Assembly: GCA_938743325.2 (NCBI GenBank)
Contig: OW568875.1
Coordinates: 124,001-188,000 of the forward strand
Length of the DNA stretch: 64,000 nt
From: Pycnococcus provasolii
Lineage: Eukaryota; Chlorophyta; Pseudoscourfieldiophyceae; Pseudoscourfieldiales; Pycnococcaceae
Reading direction: 5' to 3'
The notes beneath the pieces are model-generated. The model was not told where the DNA came from. It was given only the letters and a program-made list of their open reading frames with translations, and did no database searches. Below, one piece after another: positions 59,611 through 64,000 of this stretch. Both the position numbers and the translations under genes were made by a program. Every line of letters begins with the position of its first letter. Position 1 is the stretch's first letter.

Positions 59611-60386
59611 GGTTTTTCTCCGCCCCTAAAAGGTTTCTCCACCGCCCCTTAAAAAAAAAGGTTCGTGGGGCGCCCAGGGAACCTCCCCCGGGGCGCTGGA
59701 GAAACCTTAGGGTTAGACGTAACACCACCGACCAAATATGTTAGGGTTTACCTCCCGCCGGGGGAGGAAGACCCAGGACTGCATTGCGGCGCCATGACGT
59801 TATCGCCGGTGGTGGTGGCGCGCGTAGTGGCGCAGATAGTGGCGCAGTCCGTAGCGCTGGGCTGGTGGGCGGCGTGACTGGTGGGCTGTGGGTATGCCTC
59901 ATGTAAAAGAATGTAACAACATCGTCAAAACTAAACAACATCATGGCCCACCCACTCTCCCTTCCCCTCCCCTCCACCTCCACCTCCATGTCGTTTGGTG
60001 TTGAAGTTGATGTTGTTACATTCTTTTACACGAGGTCCCCCCACACCTCACCTTTAAGCTAGACATCTGCTTACCCGCCCAGCGCTACGGACTGCGCCAC
60101 TATCTGCGCCGTGCGACGACAACATGGCACGACATGCCCCCACACTAACACATCCCCACTCTGTCTGGTCGGTGAATAGTGAGGGGTCGGTACACTCTGG
60201 TCGGGATTGGCTGTCTATAAACCTAACCCTAAGCTTGGGACGGTTGCCCTAACGTTTGGTCCGTGACTCGACTTTGGGAACCCAAAAGGTTTCTCCAGCG
60301 CCCCGGGGGAGGTTCCCTGGGCGCCCCACGAACCTTTTTTTTTAAGGGGCGGTGGAGAAACCTTTTAGGGGCGGATAAAAACCTTT
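59611..60386. mobile_element. fold-back element, ~0.78 kb imperfect palindrome
   Basis: Three pairs of inverted segments occur in mirror order. A (59611-59704, with a T/A run and GGGGCGCCC) faces A' (60284-60386). B (GGCGCAGATAGTGGCGCAGT and what follows, to about 59868) faces B' (60077-60112). C (ATGTAAAAGAATGTAACAAC, 59901) faces C' (about 60011-60032). Matches are near perfect inside blocks and absent between them. Block A is itself partly palindromic. There is no coding capacity and no clear target duplication. TTAGGG-type units occur at its edges and within. Confidence 0.75.
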
Positions 60387-60614
60387 CTCGCCCCGCCGCC
60401 GTCCCGTCCCTCCCCCCCATTCCCAAACCGGCGCGCGCGAGGCGGCGGCGCAGTCAGTAAGCAGACCGATACGCGTGCTCGTGGAGCCCTACCTACCATA
60501 GATTTCCGTTAGGCTGGGGCGATAGGCGAAACCTGACGACATACTACTGTACCACACGCCTGGAAGTTGAGACTTGAGAACTCTTCTCATTGTTTTTTAC
60601 GTCATCCGGGACAC
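60387..60614. other. short upstream region of RPC8
   Basis: No feature beyond C-rich sequence near 60405-60445. The RPC8 frame is open from 60567, but upstream codons look non-coding. Confidence 0.5.
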
Positions 60615-61295
60615 ATGTTCCAGGTGACGGAAATCAACGCTCGCCTCGCCATCCACCCCAACAGCTTCGGAACGTCGTTCAGGGAAGCTGCCGCAGATGC
60701 CGTCGAGAGCAAGTACCTGGATACCGTGGTGGACAACATGGGGCTTGTGGTAGCACTTCAGAGTGTAGATAGCGTTTCCCACGGGGAGGTGCTCTCGGAC
60801 GAAGGTTCGGCGCTCGTTGACGTCAAGTTCAGACTGTGCTTCTTCCGCCCGTGGGTAGACGAGGTGATTCACGGAACTATCGCACATATGGGGGAATACG
60901 GCGTCAGCGTGACACTTGGCTTCTTCGACGACATTGTCGTACCAAGTTCCCTCCTTCCGAAGCCGCACGAGTTCAGAAATGAGGCGTGGACGTGGTTTTT
61001 CGTTGACGAGAAGGATGGCTGTACGACGGAAATGCCCATGGAATTGGGTGACACGGTCGCGGTGCGTGTCTGCTCGGTGCGCTATCGCCGAAGGCCACCG
61101 CACAGCGACGCGAGTCCTGCGATGCAAGCTGCCAACGCCTTGAACGAGCAGCGGCTGCTTGGAAGCGGACAACACGCGAACACGTCACGAGTCTTCCCAC
61201 CTATGGAGGTGGTCGCGACCATGGACGTCGACGGCCTCGGTCCCGTCGTGTGGTGGCGCGAGGAGGATGAGGAGGACGAGGAGGAGGAGGCGTGA
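60615..61295 (+). CDS. RNA polymerase III stalk subunit RPC8 (RPC25)
   Basis: The product is 226 residues from the ATG at 60615 (MFQVTEINARLAIHP), which is where family members start; an in-frame ATG at 60567 would add 16 unlikely residues. The N-terminal RPB7-type domain (about 1-80) ends in DVKFRLCFFRPWVDEVIHGT, the strand leading to the C-terminal OB domain (IAHMGEYGVSVTLGFFDDIV), followed by LLPKPHEF and WTWFF, a RPC8 hallmark. A Glu/Asp-rich tail closes the protein. It would pair with RPC9 in the Pol III stalk and aid initiation at tRNA and 5S genes. TGTAATC follows the stop by about 20 bases. Confidence 0.9.
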   Translation: MFQVTEINARLAIHPNSFGTSFREAAADAVESKYLDTVVDNMGLVVALQSVDSVSHGEVLSDEGSALVDVKFRLCFFRPWVDEVIHGTIAHMGEYGVSVTLGFFDDIVVPSSLLPKPHEFRNEAWTWFFVDEKDGCTTEMPMELGDTVAVRVCSVRYRRRPPHSDASPAMQAANALNEQRLLGSGQHANTSRVFPPMEVVATMDVDGLGPVVWWREEDEEDEEEEA

Positions 61296-62149
61296 CGACA
61301 CACGAACGAAACGTTGCTGTAATCTACTATACAATAGAAAGTGTCCACCACCACATCACCAGTTCACCACCACCACCACCAATCGTCGTTGGCACACACA
61401 CATGTTGTCCCAGAAAAACAAGGGGAGATTCACGGGACCCGTCGTTGACCTGATCACAACAAGCGGTAGAGCTCTTTCGAGCTCCTCGACCAGAACTCCT
61501 CGACCGGCAACAGGCGCTCCGTTCCTCATGCGGATTGCGGAGGAGGAGGAGGCGGAGAGGAGAGTACTGCGGAGGCCACCGGTTGCAGTTTCGTACCTCT
61601 ATCACTCAATCACACATACGTGCGGCTTTGCGTGCGGAGACCCCAATACAGTAGAACTGGTCAGTAGACGGATGGTAGTCTAGAGTAAGTTACTAGAGGT
61701 AGGCAGGTCGCCTATCCTCCTCCCAGGCAGCCAGGCTTCTTCTCTCTCAGGCTGTCAGGGCCCTTCTCCCCTTCTCCAGTCTCATCCGTCGCTCATCCGT
61801 CCGTCACTGCCTGTCACTGTCGGGGCCCTATCGTAGCTAGGGGACGCTCCCACCTACCTAAAAGGGTATCCGGAGCTCCCCATCCTACCCTCCGTTCGCC
61901 ATCACCCAATCACCCATCACATCACTCTATCACTGTATGTATGACCATCCCATCCCCTCCTTCGAAGTTCGACTAATCACCTCAACGTTACCACTACCCG
62001 TACGGGTAGGCGAAGGGACCCAGGCTGCCCGGGGCCTCTCCATGATCCAACCCGCCAACCGGTCCGGTCCTCCTTCTCCGCCGGCCTGCCCATCCATCTT
62101 TCTCTCTCTCCTCCGCCTTGTCTTGTCTCAAGAGCTTGAGAGACTTGCC
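61296..62149. other. gene-free stretch
   Basis: Upstream region of the ankyrin gene. CCACCA runs near 61345-61380 and CATC/CCAT-type pyrimidine-rich sequence near 61895-61955. The ankyrin frame is open from 61937, but the upstream codons lack the myristoylation context. No gene seen. Confidence 0.5.
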
Positions 62150-63169
62150 ATGGGATGTGGAGCGTCCAAGGCGCCTGGGGTGGAGGCCGCGGCGCCACTG
62201 ACGGGACCCGTGTCTAAGGACGGCGTGTCTCCGGCCGCAAAGGCGGCACCAGCACCAGCACCAGCTCCCGAACCCGCAAAGCCCGCAAAGCCCGCCGTTT
62301 CGGGACCCACGCTTCTGCGCTTAGCGTCACGAGGGGAGAGCGTTGGCTCGGCCGTAAACGACGGAGCGCCGGTCGAACACGTGCGCGAGGACGGATTCTC
62401 GGCACTTCACCTGGCTTGCGCACGCGGAGACCTCGAGAACGTGAAAGCACTCCTCGCGGCCAAAGCACCCATCGACGCGACAAATAACTCTGGGTGGACA
62501 CCGCTGCACTGGGCCGCGAAGAACGGACATGCGGAAGTTGTTGACGTGCTGATGGCTGCAGGCGCGGAGATCGGCGCGGTCACAGACGATGGACGCACTG
62601 CGGTGCAGCTAACGCTCGACGGCGACGTGATGAAGCTTCTTGGACCGCACGTTCCAACGCGTCCACCACGCAAATCGCCAAGCTTGGAAAGGCTTGCAGA
62701 CCAAGAAGCGGCTCCCGTCGAGCCGTCCGCCGATACGCCTGCGCCTGCGCAAGAAGTTGCAACGCTCACGGGCGATGCATCGGCTGCCGCCACCGTCGAG
62801 TTGTGTACAGCCGCGGTGAACGGCAACACGGACGCCGTAACCTCCGTTCTTGCACGCGGCGCATCGCCAAGCGAGGCACGTGCGTCGGATGGATTCACGC
62901 CACTCATCCTTGCCGCCTGCGGAGGTCATGTCAGCGTCGTCGACGCGCTTATTAATGCAGGGTCAGCTGTTGATGCGACAAATTCGTTTGGTTGGACGGC
63001 GCTGCACTGGGCATCGCGCAACGGGCACGCGGAGGTGGTGCAACTGCTGATAAACGGCGGGTCAAAAGCTCTCAACACGCCGGACGGACGCACGCCCATG
63101 CAGCTGACGTACGATAGTGACGTGATCCGCATTCTCGCTGACGTTGTGCCTCCTGGCGGCTTTAAGTGA
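62150..63169 (+). CDS. ankyrin-repeat protein with N-myristoylation motif
   Basis: The product is 339 residues from the ATG at 62150, which gives MGCGASKAPG: Gly2 for myristate and Cys3 for palmitate, a strong reason for this start over the upstream ATG at 61937. An Ala/Pro linker is followed by two ankyrin blocks of two to three repeats each: about 80-165 (DGFSALHLACARGDLENVKA, GWTPLHWAAKNGHAEVVDVL) and about 215-335 (DGFTPLILAACGGHVSVVDA, GWTALHWASRNGHAEVVQLL). The two blocks resemble each other closely, suggesting internal duplication. It would sit at the inner face of a membrane (plasma or flagellar) and bind partners; the partner is unknown. Confidence 0.88.
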   Translation: MGCGASKAPGVEAAAPLTGPVSKDGVSPAAKAAPAPAPAPEPAKPAKPAVSGPTLLRLASRGESVGSAVNDGAPVEHVREDGFSALHLACARGDLENVKALLAAKAPIDATNNSGWTPLHWAAKNGHAEVVDVLMAAGAEIGAVTDDGRTAVQLTLDGDVMKLLGPHVPTRPPRKSPSLERLADQEAAPVEPSADTPAPAQEVATLTGDASAAATVELCTAAVNGNTDAVTSVLARGASPSEARASDGFTPLILAACGGHVSVVDALINAGSAVDATNSFGWTALHWASRNGHAEVVQLLINGGSKALNTPDGRTPMQLTYDSDVIRILADVVPPGGFK

Positions 63170-63671
63170 TCGCTTACACTTCACGCACGAGCGCTGATAG
63201 CGAGCGAGCGAGCCTCGAGCCCGATGTCTGCTGTGTGGTGTTTATGGTGAAAACGTCCAAGGTTTAACAGCGAGTAACGTGTTTGCCGTGCTACTGCCAT
63301 ATGCGTGTTTGATGAGACGACCACCACAGGCGCACATGGTATGTGAGACTAACCTTAACACACCGACTGACCGCCGCGCGGAAATGGATTGTTATTTTAT
63401 ATAAATGGCAGTACCCTAAGTACAGGTACCCGGTACCCTACAGACGTTATTCGTCACGGAACGGGACCCCCGCAACGGCTGAACCTGAAGGGGAAACCCG
63501 TGATGGTCTCACCCGCACCCGTTAGGGTTTGGGTTTGGGTCTAGGGTTACGGCTAGGTTGCCCCCCCCCCCCCCCCCTTTTTGCCCTTCTCCTGTTCCCC
63601 CCCATCCCCCTCCCTTTTCGTCGAGCGCCGCCACGCTCTTGTGTCACACGCGCGCGCTAGCTAGAGCGGCC
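63170..63671. other. intergenic region with poly-C run
   Basis: Contains TTAGGG/TTTGGG-type units at about 63523-63550 and a run of about 18 C near 63561-63578, just upstream of the edge kinase gene. No gene seen. Confidence 0.5.
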
Positions 63672-64000
63672 ATGGCACCGTTAGAAGAAGCTTCGCCTCC
63701 TTCGAATCCGAACGCCAGTGGGGGGGCAGCAGAAGCAGCAGCGGAGACCACCGTCTCATCGCTTCCACCGGAAAAACGACGGGATATCCTGGCGGCGTTG
63801 TTCCCGAAACAGGCCGCGGCGGCCCTGCTCGCGAACGCCGATGGGGCGCGGCCTGAGGCGCCGTGGCTCGTCGCGCGTGGCGTAATTGGCAAAGGCGCGA
63901 TGGCGTCGACGTGCGTCAGAAGACAAGGGACATGCGCTGTGGCGGCTGTGAAGCTCGAGGTGGCGCCACCACCAGCTAATGCGCCACGTGAGGGACACTG
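63672..64000 (+). CDS. protein kinase, N-terminal part, runs off the window
   Basis: The frame opens with an ATG at 63672 (CCATGGCAC context) and stays open to the right edge, giving 109 residues. After an Ala-rich leader and a helical PPEKRRDILAALFPKQ segment comes a nucleotide-loop pattern GVIGKGAMASTCV, then AAVKLEV, where the Lys would be the ATP-anchoring residue. This is the start of a kinase domain; the rest lies outside. The subfamily cannot be told. Confidence 0.6.
   Translation, partial: MAPLEEASPPSNPNASGGAAEAAAETTVSSLPPEKRRDILAALFPKQAAAALLANADGARPEAPWLVARGVIGKGAMASTCVRRQGTCAVAAVKLEVAPPPANAPREGH

Noticed and set aside
61159-61683. 174-codon plus-strand frame overlapping the RPC8 end
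   Set aside because: Overlaps RPC8 in another frame and continues into CCACCA repeats; looks like a shadow.

Overview
This window is nuclear DNA of a unicellular, flagellated eukaryote (an alga or other protist); I cannot name the lineage. Reasons: long, mostly intronless genes without bacterial operon spacing; two genes with clean GT-AG introns; axoneme and basal-body type genes (a PF20/SPAG16 orthologue, a Sfi1-like protein, a polycystin channel); eukaryote-only families (Ku70, WNK kinase, USP14, RPA43, RPC8, RING-CH, a METTL21-type methyltransferase); and several short interstitial arrays of TTAGGG, the likely telomere unit. TGTAA tetranucleotide-type signals shortly after several stop codons recall the poly(A) signal of green algae, but this is only a hint.

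Layout. 1-1.7 kb: an open reading frame on the minus strand running off the left edge. 2.2-6.9 kb: a U-box/dynamin fusion GTPase bracketed by two copies of an ~80 bp repeat, then Ku70. 7-16.4 kb: an unknown protein, then a giant two-exon polycystin-type channel with about six copies of an ectodomain module. 16.5 kb: a small fold-back repeat. 17.1-18.8 kb: a GC-rich purple acid phosphatase gene. 19.2-28.9 kb: a 3.7 kb inverted duplication around a 2.3 kb spacer. Each arm carries the same ABCC-transporter pseudogene and a 115 bp MITE with 8 bp target duplications. The spacer carries a trypsin-like remnant and an RCC1-repeat gene. The right arm runs into an intact USP14 gene, while the left arm ends in a truncated copy of it. 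31-33.4 kb: a six-exon gene for a secreted tyrosine-rich protein with leucine-rich repeats, largely one repeat per exon. 34-38.5 kb: a broken GNAT gene, a lysine-methyltransferase-type gene, RPA43 and a START-domain membrane protein. 38.5-40.4 kb: no gene seen. 40.5-54.9 kb: an S10 carboxypeptidase, a coiled-coil protein, PF20, a 2236-residue Sfi1-like protein and a RING-CH protein. 55-64 kb: WNK kinase, a 0.78 kb fold-back element, RPC8, a myristoylation-motif ankyrin protein, and the 5' end of a protein kinase at the right edge.

No operon-like logic is expected. Loose functional themes are cilium/basal body (polycystin, PF20, Sfi1-like), small RNA-polymerase stalk subunits (RPA43 for Pol I, RPC8 for Pol III), ubiquitin handling (U-box, USP14, RING-CH), secreted hydrolases (acid phosphatase, carboxypeptidase, trypsin remnant) and signalling (WNK, edge kinase, ankyrin protein). 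The points most worth a second look are the inverted duplication with reciprocal gene truncation, the repeat-built polycystin ectodomain, the tyrosine-rich/LRR gene with uniform GTACGT donors, and the U-box/dynamin fusion. All coordinates and translations were worked out by hand from the sequence; no database search was run.
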